From: Massilia cavernae
Lineage (GTDB): Bacteria; Pseudomonadota; Gammaproteobacteria; Burkholderiales; Burkholderiaceae_D
DNA length: 64,000 nucleotides
NCBI RefSeq assembly: GCF_003590855.1
Contig: NZ_QYUP01000122.1
Span: 20,479-84,478, forward strand
Reading direction: 5' to 3'
A program made the position numbers and the translations under genes. Below are positions 51,057-59,709 of this stretch, in pieces. Position 1 is the stretch's first letter, and the number at the start of each line of letters is the position of its first letter. The notes beneath the pieces are model-generated. The model made no database searches and was not told the DNA's origin. It saw nothing but the letters and a program-made list of their open reading frames with translations.

Positions 51057-52409
51057 ATGCCACCGGTGACATCGTTAATCCAGGCGCCATCCACCGGCGC
51101 ATCCAGCCAGGAACTCGACCTCGAACAGCAGGTTATCGGCAAGGTGTCGCGCCGCCTGCTGTGGTTCATCTTCCTGCTGTTTGTCTTCTCCTTCCTCGAC
51201 CGTATCAACATCGGCTTCGCCGCGCTGACGATGTCGACCGACCTTGGCCTTACCGCCACCCAGTTCGGCCTGGCCACCACGCTCTTCTACATCGCCTACA
51301 TCTGCTTCGGCATCCCCAGCAATATCGCGCTGGCCAAGGTCGGGGCGCGGCGCTGGATCGGGACCATCATGATCGGCTGGGGCCTGGCCTCGACCGCGAC
51401 CATGTTCGCCACCAGCCCGGAAACCCTGTACATCCTGCGGATCCTGGTCGGCATCACCGAAGCCGGCTTCCTGCCCGGCATGCTGCTGTACCTGACCTTC
51501 TGGTTCCCGCCGGCCTACCGTGCCCGCGCCAACGCGCTGTTCATGATCGCGATGCCGGTCACCGCCGCGCTGGGATCGGCCGTGTCGGGCTACATCCTGG
51601 AACTCGACGGGGCGATGGGCCTGAAAGGCTGGCAGTGGCTGTTCATGCTGGAAGGCCTGCCGTCGTCGATCCTGGGCCTGGTCGTGTTCTGGTACCTGGA
51701 CGACAAGCCGCAGGACGCGAAATGGCTTAGCACTGCCGAGAAAGGCGCACTCGAACGCAGCCTGCAGTCCGCCCGCCAGCAGCCGGCCCAAGCCAGCGTC
51801 GCGGCGCCGGAACGCAGCCTGTTCGCCGAGCTCACCTCCCCGGCGGTGGTCAAGTTCGGGCTGGCCTACTTCTGCCTGGTGAACACGCTGGCCATGGTGG
51901 CGGTGTGGACGCCGCTGATCGTCAAGAGCTTCAGCGCCGACGCCAGCAACCGCACCATCGGCCTGCTGGCAGCGATTCCGCAAGTGGTCACCATCGTCGC
52001 GATGATCTGGTGGGGCCGCCGTTCGGACCGCAAGCAGGAGCGCCGCTGGCACCTGGTGATCCCGATGCTGGCCTCGGCCGCCGGCTGGATGTTCACCGCG
52101 ATGTCGTCCGACCCGGTGGTGCAGATGCTCGGCATCTGCATGGCGTCGGCGGGTTCGTACGCGGCGATGTCGATTTTCTGGACCACCCCCGACCAGGCGC
52201 TGAGCTGGAAGGCGCAGGCCATCGGCATCGCCGTCATCAACGCGGCCGGCAATGTGAGCTCGGCGATCAATCCGGTGGTGGTGGGCTGGATCAAGGATGC
52301 GACCGGGAGCTTCACGGGCGGCCTGTTCTACGCCAGCGCGCTGCTGGTGGCCGGCACGGTGATCGTGCTGATGCTGCCGATCGGCGCCCGCCGGAAAAAC
52401 GATCATTGA
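51057..52409 (+). CDS. MFS transporter, anion:cation symporter (ACS) type
   Basis: The 450-residue protein has 12 helices and ACS/phthalate-family motifs (FVFSFLDRINIGFAALTM, GIPSNIALAKVGARRWIGTI, GITEAGFLPGMLLYLTFWFP). Members import organic acids, including hydroxylated aromatic acids. ATG 51057 has CAGGAGA upstream. The FAD hydroxylase gene starts 11 bases later, so the substrate is probably a phenolic acid. Confidence 0.9.
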   Translation: MPPVTSLIQAPSTGASSQELDLEQQVIGKVSRRLLWFIFLLFVFSFLDRINIGFAALTMSTDLGLTATQFGLATTLFYIAYICFGIPSNIALAKVGARRWIGTIMIGWGLASTATMFATSPETLYILRILVGITEAGFLPGMLLYLTFWFPPAYRARANALFMIAMPVTAALGSAVSGYILELDGAMGLKGWQWLFMLEGLPSSILGLVVFWYLDDKPQDAKWLSTAEKGALERSLQSARQQPAQASVAAPERSLFAELTSPAVVKFGLAYFCLVNTLAMVAVWTPLIVKSFSADASNRTIGLLAAIPQVVTIVAMIWWGRRSDRKQERRWHLVIPMLASAAGWMFTAMSSDPVVQMLGICMASAGSYAAMSIFWTTPDQALSWKAQAIGIAVINAAGNVSSAINPVVVGWIKDATGSFTGGLFYASALLVAGTVIVLMLPIGARRKNDH

Positions 52410-52420
52410 AGGAAAAGACG

Positions 52421-54127
52421 ATGACTATTGAATTTGCACCCTATCCGTTCACGGCCCGGCAGTACCCGGCCCGCATTCCGCCGCTCGAAGCCGGAATCGA
52501 CGCCACCCGCCACAAGGTGGCGATCGTCGGCGGCGGGCCGGTGGGCCTGTCCACCGCCCTCGGGCTGGCGCGGCAGGGTATCGCCTCGGTGCTGATCGAA
52601 GCGGACGACTCGGTCTGCCAGGGCAGCCGCGCTATCTGCATCTCGCGCCGCAGCCTGGAGATCATCGAGCGCCTGGGCGCCCTGGAGGGCTTCCTCGAGA
52701 CCGGCCTGCCGTGGACCGGTGGGCGCAGCTACTACCGCGACACCGAGGTACTGCACTTCACGATGCCGCAGGACGACAACCAGAAGCTGCCGCCGATGGT
52801 CAACCTGGCCCAGTACCACATCGAGGAACTGCTGCTGGAGGCGGCCGAAAAATATCCCGGCCTGATCGACATCCGCTGGCAGACCCGCGTCACCCGCCTC
52901 GAACACGGCGACAATGGCGTGACCCTCGGCCTCGGCACGCCCGAGGGCGACTACGCGCTGGAGGCCGACTGGCTGGTGGCCTGCGACGGCGGGCGCAGCA
53001 CGATCCGCGAAGCGATGGGACTGCAGCTGCGCGGCGAAAGCTACGAGGGCCGCTACATCATCGTCGACATCCAGCTCGAGAGCGAGCGCCCGACCGAGCG
53101 GCTGGCCTACTTCGACCCGCCATGCAATCCCGGCTCGACGGTGCTGGTGCACAAGCAGCCGCACAATGTGTGGCGCATCGACTACCAGGTGCAGGACGGG
53201 GAAAACGCGGAGGAAGCGGTCAAGCCCGAAAACGTGCTGCCGCGCGTGCAAAGCCTGCTCGATATGATGGGCGAACGCGGCCCGTGGGCGCCGGTCTGGA
53301 TCACGATGTACAAGGCGAACGCGCTGACGCTGGAGAAGTACCGCCACGGCCGCGTGATGTTCGCCGGCGACGCCGCCCACCTGGTGCCGATCTTCGGCGT
53401 TCGCGGCGCCAACTCGGGGATCGACGACGCCGACAATGTGGCGTGGAAGCTGGCTTACGTGGTCAAGGGTCTCGCCGGTGAAGGCCTGCTCGACAGCTAT
53501 TCCAGCGAGCGCGTCGCAGCGACATACGAGAACCTCAGCTACGGCACCAAGAGCACCGAGTTCATGGCGCCGCCCTCCTTTGCCTTCGACCTGATGCGCA
53601 CCGCCGTGCTGGGACTGGCCGAGAAGCACGCGAGCGTGCGGTCGCTGATTAATCCCCGCCAGAGTTCGGCTATCACGTACACCGGCTCGCCGCTGAATAT
53701 GCCGGACCAGGATGTGTGGAGCGCGGGCCCTGTCCCAGGCGCGGTCCTGCCCGAATGCCCGCTCACGGTGTTCAATGCGGCGAATGGATCTCCAGGCCAC
53801 GTAACCGACTTGCTTGGCACTGGAATTACCGCACTCTGCTTCACGGCGGCCGCCATGGTTCCGTCGCAGCTGGAAGTTTTCGCTGACTCCATGCGCGAAA
53901 AGGGAATCGACCTGGCGGTGGTGCCGATCGCTATAACACGTCCGCTGGATCCCACGTCGCGCTGCGCCTGGGATGACACCGGCCGCCTGTTCGCCATGTA
54001 CGGCGCGGCGCCGGGCAGCGTCTACCTGGTCCGTCCCGACGGCCATGTGCTGGGCCGCTGGCAGTCGCCGGCAGCGGATCAACTCACCGCCGCGGTCGAA
54101 CACCTGCTCCAGCGCGCCGCAAAATAA
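52421..54127 (+). CDS. FAD-dependent aromatic hydroxylase (MhpA/PheA-like), 568 aa
   Basis: The class A flavoprotein monooxygenase has the dinucleotide motif VAIVGGGPVGLSTALGLAR, the DG motif VACDGGRSTIREAMG and the GD motif VMFAGDAAHLVPIFG followed by RGANSGIDDADNVAWKL. A C-terminal thioredoxin-like extension is typical of phenol and 3-hydroxyphenyl-type hydroxylases. The substrate is not given by the motifs. It is co-transcribed with the MFS gene and a small DUF2783-like gene. Confidence 0.88.
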   Translation: MTIEFAPYPFTARQYPARIPPLEAGIDATRHKVAIVGGGPVGLSTALGLARQGIASVLIEADDSVCQGSRAICISRRSLEIIERLGALEGFLETGLPWTGGRSYYRDTEVLHFTMPQDDNQKLPPMVNLAQYHIEELLLEAAEKYPGLIDIRWQTRVTRLEHGDNGVTLGLGTPEGDYALEADWLVACDGGRSTIREAMGLQLRGESYEGRYIIVDIQLESERPTERLAYFDPPCNPGSTVLVHKQPHNVWRIDYQVQDGENAEEAVKPENVLPRVQSLLDMMGERGPWAPVWITMYKANALTLEKYRHGRVMFAGDAAHLVPIFGVRGANSGIDDADNVAWKLAYVVKGLAGEGLLDSYSSERVAATYENLSYGTKSTEFMAPPSFAFDLMRTAVLGLAEKHASVRSLINPRQSSAITYTGSPLNMPDQDVWSAGPVPGAVLPECPLTVFNAANGSPGHVTDLLGTGITALCFTAAAMVPSQLEVFADSMREKGIDLAVVPIAITRPLDPTSRCAWDDTGRLFAMYGAAPGSVYLVRPDGHVLGRWQSPAADQLTAAVEHLLQRAAK

Positions 54128-54145
54128 CCGAGGAAAGGAAGCTTC

Positions 54146-54325
54146 ATGAACGATAGCGAACTCGATGCCGTCTACACACGGCTTTGCAAGACCATGACCC
54201 AGCTGGGCGCGGACAAGTCGCCCCTGTTCCTGGCCCGCTTCGCGCTGCTGGCGATTGGCCAGATCGGCGATCCCGATGTCGTAGGGCGACTGGTGGACGA
54301 GGCCGCCGAAGGCCTCGAGGAATGA
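54146..54325 (+). CDS. Small DUF2783-like protein, 59 aa
   Basis: The gene reads MNDSELDAVYTRLCKTMTQL and then GADKSPLFLARFALLAIGQI, ending in AAEGLEE. It is short, helical and lies 18 bases after the FAD hydroxylase with GAGGAAAGGA upstream. Small DUF2783 proteins commonly follow such hydroxylases, and the pattern fits, but I rate the family name as likely rather than certain. Its stop abuts the convergent DUF488 stop. Confidence 0.7.
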   Translation: MNDSELDAVYTRLCKTMTQLGADKSPLFLARFALLAIGQIGDPDVVGRLVDEAAEGLEE

Positions 54326-54976
54326 TCAGAAATCCGGCGTCGGCGCCGGATACGTAATGCACATGCCCGTCACGCGCGCGAACGGCGTGAGCGCATGCTG
54401 CTTGCGGGCGTGCGGCCCGATGATGTGCTCGACCCGTACTCCGCGAATCAGCAGTGCATCGGCGATCAGGGAGCGGTGGCAGCGCCACGGGACGGCTTCG
54501 GCGCACATCAGGACGCAATGCTCCCGGCCTGCCGCGGATGCCAGCTGTTCAAGCTCGGCCCGGAATGCATCCGTTTGCATGTAGTCGGCATAAGCGCGAA
54601 ACGAGGCATTGCGCCAGCCTGCGTTGGGTGATTCGGGACGCGCGCGGCGCAATCCACCCAGCCCTGGTACATGAGTGTAGGAGATGCCGGCCGCCCCGAG
54701 CGAGGCGGCCAGCTGCTCTTTGCCGAATTGCGGATTGTGGCGCGAGCCCGGTACTGTCCTGACATCGAGCAGCCGTGTGATTTCGTTGCGTTTCAAAAGG
54801 TCCAGGAAGGTCTCGATCGGCCGGTTGGAATGGCCGATCGTGCAGATCAGTGGCGCAAGATTGCATTGACGTTGGGCGACCGGCGGCGCAGTGTCGATAG
54901 CAACCGGATCGCTCGCGGGAAAACTTTCACGCAATGCTTCGTCCAGTGCCTGCTCCGTGTGTTCATTGCTGGCCAT
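54326..54976 (-). CDS. DUF488 family protein, 216 aa
   Basis: The core matches DUF488: ICTIGHSNRPIETFLDLLKR, LLDVRTVPGSRHNPQF and VLMCAEAVPWRCHRSLIADA (Cys and RCHR conserved). The N-terminal 45 residues are polar and resemble a short stress-protein segment (EALRESFPASDPVA). Function of the family is unknown. ATG 54976 overlaps the end of the cytochrome gene by 14 bases, so they are translated together. Confidence 0.85.
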   Translation of the reverse strand: MASNEHTEQALDEALRESFPASDPVAIDTAPPVAQRQCNLAPLICTIGHSNRPIETFLDLLKRNEITRLLDVRTVPGSRHNPQFGKEQLAASLGAAGISYTHVPGLGGLRRARPESPNAGWRNASFRAYADYMQTDAFRAELEQLASAAGREHCVLMCAEAVPWRCHRSLIADALLIRGVRVEHIIGPHARKQHALTPFARVTGMCITYPAPTPDF

Positions 54977-55364
54977 TCTTTCCCCTGCATTCGGGCCTAC
55001 CATCCACATTCTGCAGGAATACAATGAGGGCCGCACGTTCGGCAGGATCTGGAACCCCGGAATAGCCCATGCTGGTACCCGGCACCGCAGCCGTGGGATT
55101 CTTCAGGAAGCGGTTCAAGGTCCGCGCCGTCCACACGATGTCCGAGGCCTTCATGGCGTCCGAATACGGGAACCCCGCAACGCTTCCCGCGCGCCGCCCG
55201 AACAGCCCGCAATGGCGCGGGCCGGTCCGGTCGTACGCCAGCGCATGGCAGCCCATGCATCTGGCGTAGACCGCCTCGCCGGCTTTCACCTTCTCCGCGG
55301 TGGGCCCGGCCGCTGCCGCCAATGGAAGCGCAAGCAAAGCCAGCCCGGCCGCAAACACGTTCAT
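54963..55364 (-). CDS. Class I cytochrome c, exported, 133 aa
   Basis: The protein has a signal peptide ending AAAAGP, one haem motif CMGCHAL, and the axial Met in VPGTSMGYSGVPDPAERAAL. It resembles mitochondrial-type small cytochromes c of the periplasm (GLFGRRAGSVAGFPYSDAMK). It starts 6 bases after the ferritin-like gene and overlaps the DUF488 gene. It may pass electrons in the periplasm, perhaps for the ferritin-like partner; that link is inference. Confidence 0.9.
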   Translation of the reverse strand: MNVFAAGLALLALPLAAAAGPTAEKVKAGEAVYARCMGCHALAYDRTGPRHCGLFGRRAGSVAGFPYSDAMKASDIVWTARTLNRFLKNPTAAVPGTSMGYSGVPDPAERAALIVFLQNVDGRPECRGKNGQQ

Positions 55365-55370
55365 CACGGA

Positions 55371-55952
55371 TCAGGACACGAAAGCCGAAGGTACCGGCAC
55401 CTCGCCCAAGGCCTGGCGCAGCACGGCCCAGTGCATTGCTTCGTCCCCGAGGATGCTGGCTGCCGCCTTCGACAGGTCGCGGTTCGCGAACAATGGCACG
55501 GCGCCCAGGTAGGCGCTTACCGCGCCCTTTTCGAGTGTGGCTGCGAAACGCAGCACATCGGCCTGGTTCTTTAGCGTTTCAGTCGGGAACATATAGTTCG
55601 GTTTCGCGAGCACTGCCTTCCCGCCGAGCGTGACGATGGTCTTCGACAGCAAGTCGGCGTGCTCCTTGTGATGCCCCTGGAAGGTTAACGCGATCGCCTT
55701 CAGCGGCGGCTGCAACAGCCCACTTTCGGCACCGACCTGGTAGGCCGCGATCGCTTCCAGTTCGGCGGCAAGCGCGGTATTCAGGATGCGGACGTCGGCA
55801 ATGTTCGCGTCCTTTCCTTTTGTGGCGGCCAGGGCGTCGCGCCCGGCCAGCAGTGCTACAGCTGCCCCCGAAAGCAACAGTCCGGATGTCCCGAGAAAAC
55901 CCCGGCGGGCGGTAACGGGCTCGAGCGAACCCTGATCGATGAGAAATGACAT
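55371..55952 (-). CDS. Tat-exported ferritin-like protein, 193 aa
   Basis: The N-terminus has a twin-arginine signal: TARRGFLGTSGLLLSGAAVA. The mature part is a ferritin-like four-helix domain with Glu/His motifs: ALAAELEAIAAYQ, GHHKEHADLL, LEKGAVSAYLGAV and LGDEAMHWAVLRQAL. Ferritin-like domains can bind a di-iron centre. AAAGGAGG precedes the ATG. The protein should fold in the cytoplasm and be secreted, perhaps with iron. Confidence 0.87.
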   Translation of the reverse strand: MSFLIDQGSLEPVTARRGFLGTSGLLLSGAAVALLAGRDALAATKGKDANIADVRILNTALAAELEAIAAYQVGAESGLLQPPLKAIALTFQGHHKEHADLLSKTIVTLGGKAVLAKPNYMFPTETLKNQADVLRFAATLEKGAVSAYLGAVPLFANRDLSKAAASILGDEAMHWAVLRQALGEVPVPSAFVS

Positions 55953-56044
55953 GTTGGCCTCCTTTTCGTTGATGTCGAACATTAGATGACGGCAGATCGC
56001 CTGGCGTTCCCGACGACTTGTATCGGCAAGGAGCCGGTCGGGCA

Positions 56045-56704
56045 TCAGGCCAGCAGCGCTTCCAGCTCGCGCGCCGTCACAGCCGTCGAGAACAGGAATC
56101 CCTGGGCAAAGTTGCAGCCCATCGATTCCATCAGCGCCAGCTGTTCCGGCGTTTTGGCCTCGGGGAAAACCGCGATGCCGACGCTTCCCGAGACAAACAC
56201 GCGGTCCATGTCCAGCGAGAACGGCGCACTGATCTCGCGGATCAGGCTCCGAAGCAGGGTTTCGGTATCCGCAGGCGGGGCGCTTCCGGGCAGGATGATC
56301 GCGAATTCGTCGCCGCCCAGCCGGGCAACGGTCGATTGCGCCGGCCTGGAACTCGTCAAGGTCGAGCAATAACAGGGAAAAGCCGCCGCCGCCCTCTTCC
56401 GCCTCGCTGATCTGCTGGCGCAGCCGCTGCACGAACATGACGCGGTTGGGAAGCCCGGTCAGGGAATCGAAATGCGCCTGGTTCCAGATCACCTCCTCGC
56501 GCCGCTTCAATTCCGTAATGTCGCGGATAATCCCGAGGATATGCATCGCTGGCCGCCAATTGAAATCAACTCGCTGACATGCTGCCGGTTGCGGATCTCG
56601 CCGACTTGCGCCATCCGGAAATTCGCTTCGACTTCAGGGCGCCCATTCTGGATCAGGCGCGGCCGTGACGGAATGAGGAAAAGTGTCGCCACGTTTGCCC
56701 CCAA
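56045..56704 (-). pseudogene. Decayed PAS-GGDEF-EAL gene
   Basis: Three pieces in different frames lie in order on the minus strand. The first is a PAS piece (QVGEIRNRQHVSELISIGGQ). The second is a PAS end and GGDEF start (IIRDITELKRREEVIWNQAH, then LLLLDLDEFQ). The third is a GGDEF core (STVARLGGDEFAIILPG) joined to an EAL end (MESMGCNFAQGFLFSTAVTA). At least two frameshifts and two internal deletions are needed. The gene cannot make an active enzyme. Confidence 0.85.
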
Positions 56705-56821
56705 GCGTCGCTGCTCAGCTCAAAAATCTGTGCGGTCTGTTCAACAATAATACAAAATGCGGATGTAAGGAGGGCGGGTTCGCGAAATACCTGTTAGCGC
56801 AGCATGGTGCACTTGCCGCCA

Positions 56822-57037
56822 TCACCCGGAAGCGGTGTATCGGCTTTTTTCAGCGTCCGCAGCACGAGCTGGATTCTGTGGCGGATTCCTGGAATCTTGT
56901 AGAGCCTTCGCGCAAAAGGCTTCGTAGTCGCGCGCTGTCCTGACTGCCATCCGGAATGAAGTGTCGTAGTCGCCGAAATCAGTAGCCTCCCAGCTTACTT
57001 CGGGAACGATTCCAGCGCCACGTCCGAATTCATACAA
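56822..57037 (-). pseudogene. C-terminal fragment of an Lrp/AsnC-type regulator
   Basis: Read leftward the fragment contains IVPEVSWEATDFGDYDTSFR and MAVRTARDYEAFCAKALQDS, which match the Lrp effector domain pattern (PEV...GDYD...V.....YE.F...L). The HTH part is 500 bases upstream at 57534-57809, across a low-GC insertion. The family assignment rests on this short pattern. Confidence 0.55.
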
Positions 57038-57533
57038 GGTCTCGTCGTTTCTTGGTCTTGTTACTATTCTTTTTTGTATTACCTTTTCACTGTTAATTTT
57101 ACTTACACTCTTTGTCTTCGATTTAATATCTATATCCCATTTTGTTCTTTGGCATGTAATTTTTGATTATTCTTCATGCTTTTTGCTTTCTCATATTTGT
57201 CTGTTTCTCTTTCTCCTGTTCTTTTGTTTTCTTTGCTCTTTTCATTCCTTCCTAGTTTTTTTTTTTGATTTTATCAGTTTCGTTCATTCTCTCTTTCTTT
57301 TTCTTGTTTTATCATTTTGATTCAATATTATTTTATTTGAATTTTTATTTCTTCCTTTAGTTCCCATATGGTTTTCTGTATTTGTTTTTCTCTTTTCTTT
57401 TCTTTCATAACTGCGTGTTTCTGGTGGTGGTGGTTTCTTAATTTTTTATCTTAGTTTTGTCTTTGTTCTGCATTAATTAATAACGATTTATCTTTTATTT
57501 TTTTTAATTTGTTTCATCTTGTATCAACACTTC
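57038..57533. other. Low-GC, T-rich island splitting an Lrp-type gene
   Basis: This stretch is very different from the rest: for example 57241-57300 has 38 T, 12 C, 6 A and 4 G. It is pyrimidine-rich on the plus strand, has no ORF of note, no clear repeat and no RNA I recognise. It separates the N- and C-terminal parts of an Lrp-type gene, so it is probably an insertion. No target duplication or terminal repeat is visible. A sequencing or assembly artefact is possible. Confidence 0.6.
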
Positions 57534-57809
57534 TTATGTTACGTTCCTTGGGCCTTCGGTCATCGCAGCGAGTAGACCTGAACGATCACCGGTGTCCGGT
57601 AGGCGTTGGGCCAGGTCGACCTTGATTGTGTAACCCAGGATTGCCCTGGCATCCGTTATCCGCTTGATGCGATTCCAGCATGAGGTCGTGGAAAGCCCGA
57701 CCAGCCGCCCGATCTCCTGCAGCGTTGTGCGCGAGTCGTCCAGCAGTACGCGCAGTATCGCCCAATCGCTGGCGTCGAATGCTTTTCCGATTTTTTCGTC
57801 CTTTTCCAC
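57534..57809 (-). pseudogene. N-terminal HTH fragment of an Lrp/AsnC-type regulator
   Basis: The fragment contains ASDWAILRVLLDDSRTTLQE and IGRLVGLSTTSCWNRIKRIT, a clear AsnC-type HTH, then AILGYTIKVDL. The frame ends at the border of the T-rich island instead of continuing into the effector domain, which lies beyond the island. It is divergent from the acetolactate-synthase gene, a common place for such regulators, so it may once have controlled it. Confidence 0.75.
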
Positions 57810-57883
57810 TTTCTTTCCTATTTTCGCCGCAATAAGCGGAAATTATGAAGCACTTTCAGGACGCCGGTGGATAAAATTTAGAA

Positions 57884-59650
57884 ATGAAAACCTCACCCAA
57901 TGAACTCCAACCCGTTTCCGAGGCGGCCAAAGCGGCCGCCGTCCCGACCGGCGCCCAAGTGCTGCTGCGCACCCTGGTCGATTGCGGTGTCGATACCGTT
58001 TTCGGCTACCCCGGCGGCGCCGTGCTTCCCCTTTACGATGCGCTGCACATGGAACCGCGCCTGCGCCACGTGCTGGTCCGCCACGAGCAGGCGGCGGTGC
58101 ATGCGGCAGAGGGGTACGCGCGCTCGACCGGCCGCCTCGGTGTCGTCTTCGTCACCTCAGGTCCCGGCATCGCAAATACCACTTCGGGGCTGCTCGACGC
58201 CCTGAGCGATTCGATTCCCGTGCTGTGCATCAGCGGCCAGGTGGCGACCACCTCGATCGGCACGGATGCGTTCCAGGAATGCGATGCACTCGGCATTTCG
58301 CGGACGGTAACAAAGTGGAACGCGCAGATCCACGATGCCGGCGAGATCGCGAATACCGTCCGCCATGCCGTCCGGGTGGCGACAGGCGGCCGGCCCGGAC
58401 CTGTCCTGATCGATATTCCAAAGGATATCCAGGCCCAGCGCTGCGGCGCCGAACCAGCATCGCCGCGCGGTGTGCCCGCCGCTGTATCAGTGGACATTCC
58501 CGATGCCGCACTGGAGCATGCCGCCACGCTGATCGCGGAATCGCGGCGCCCGGTCTTCTATGGCGGCGGCGGCTTGATCAACGCCGGTGAAGATGCCTGC
58601 GCACGTTTTGCAGAAATCGTGCGGCGGAAAAACGGCCCCTGCACGCTTACCTTGATGGGACTGGGCGCGTTCCCGGCATCGAGTCCGCAGTGGCTGGGCA
58701 TGCTGGGCATGCACGGCACGCTGGAAGCGAACCTCGCCATGCACGAGGCCGACCTGGTGGTCTGCGTCGGCGCCCGTTTCGATGACCGCGTCACCGGCAA
58801 GCTCGCGCATTTCTGCCCGGGGGCGCGCATCATCCACATTGACATCGATCCGGCCTCGGTCGACAAAGTCGTGCGCACCGATGTCGGCCTAATCGGCGAT
58901 TGCGATGCCGTACTGGAGGCCCTCCAGCAAAAACTGGACGCGCTGGAGATCGATCCTGCAAGGACTGCAGCATGGTGGCAGCGGATCGAATCATGGCGGG
59001 CACAGGACTGCCTCGGGTTCACCAGCGCCTCGCCGCGGATCGTGCCGCAGCAGTTGATGGCGACGCTCGCGGGCCAGCTGAGGGGAGCCGGCGCCATCGT
59101 CTCCACCGACGTGGGACAACACCAGATGTGGGCGGCGCAATACCTGCCCTTCGACGCGCCACGGCGCTGGCTGACATCCGGAGGCGCAGGCACGATGGGC
59201 TATGGCTTGCCGGCCGCGATAGGCGCCCAGGTAGCACATCCCGGCAAGCGGGTTGTCTGCGTGACCGGCGACGCCTCGTTCCTGATGAACATCCAGGAGC
59301 TGGCCACCGCGGTACAGCACCGCTGCCCGGTCAAGGTGGTGCTGTCCAATAACGGCTGCATGGGAATGGTACGGCAGTGGCAGGAACTGCATTACGAGGG
59401 GCGGTACAGCCACAGTTACACCGAGGCGCTGCCGGATTTCGTGGCGCTTGCGCGCGCTTTCGGATGGCAGGCACGGCGCGTCGAACATGCGGGCGAACTC
59501 GACGAGGCACTGAAGGAATGCATGGCGTCAGACGGACCGTTCCTGCTGGACGTCGTTGTCGCCCAGACGGAGAACTGCTACCCGATGATTCCGTCCGGGC
59601 ATGGTCATCACGAGATCATGGCCGAAAAGGATCGCTGGTACGAGCGCTGA
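57884..59650 (+). CDS. Acetolactate-synthase-like ThDP enzyme (large subunit)
   Basis: The 588-residue protein has the ThDP family features: VFGYPGGAVLPLYDALH, the catalytic Glu in VRHEQAAVHAAEGYAR, FAD-type AHFCPGARIIHIDID, and the ThDP motif GDASFLMN followed by VLSNNG. It resembles IlvB/IlvG acetolactate synthases. No small subunit (IlvN) gene follows. Its neighbours are Lrp regulators and hpd, so it may serve a branch of amino acid or keto-acid metabolism; the exact substrate is unproven. Confidence 0.85.
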   Translation: MKTSPNELQPVSEAAKAAAVPTGAQVLLRTLVDCGVDTVFGYPGGAVLPLYDALHMEPRLRHVLVRHEQAAVHAAEGYARSTGRLGVVFVTSGPGIANTTSGLLDALSDSIPVLCISGQVATTSIGTDAFQECDALGISRTVTKWNAQIHDAGEIANTVRHAVRVATGGRPGPVLIDIPKDIQAQRCGAEPASPRGVPAAVSVDIPDAALEHAATLIAESRRPVFYGGGGLINAGEDACARFAEIVRRKNGPCTLTLMGLGAFPASSPQWLGMLGMHGTLEANLAMHEADLVVCVGARFDDRVTGKLAHFCPGARIIHIDIDPASVDKVVRTDVGLIGDCDAVLEALQQKLDALEIDPARTAAWWQRIESWRAQDCLGFTSASPRIVPQQLMATLAGQLRGAGAIVSTDVGQHQMWAAQYLPFDAPRRWLTSGGAGTMGYGLPAAIGAQVAHPGKRVVCVTGDASFLMNIQELATAVQHRCPVKVVLSNNGCMGMVRQWQELHYEGRYSHSYTEALPDFVALARAFGWQARRVEHAGELDEALKECMASDGPFLLDVVVAQTENCYPMIPSGHGHHEIMAEKDRWYER

Positions 59651-59709
59651 TGCACCACTGACGGCGTTCGGCTAGTAAGATGCTGGACTCAACCAGACAA
59701 AGAGGCAGC

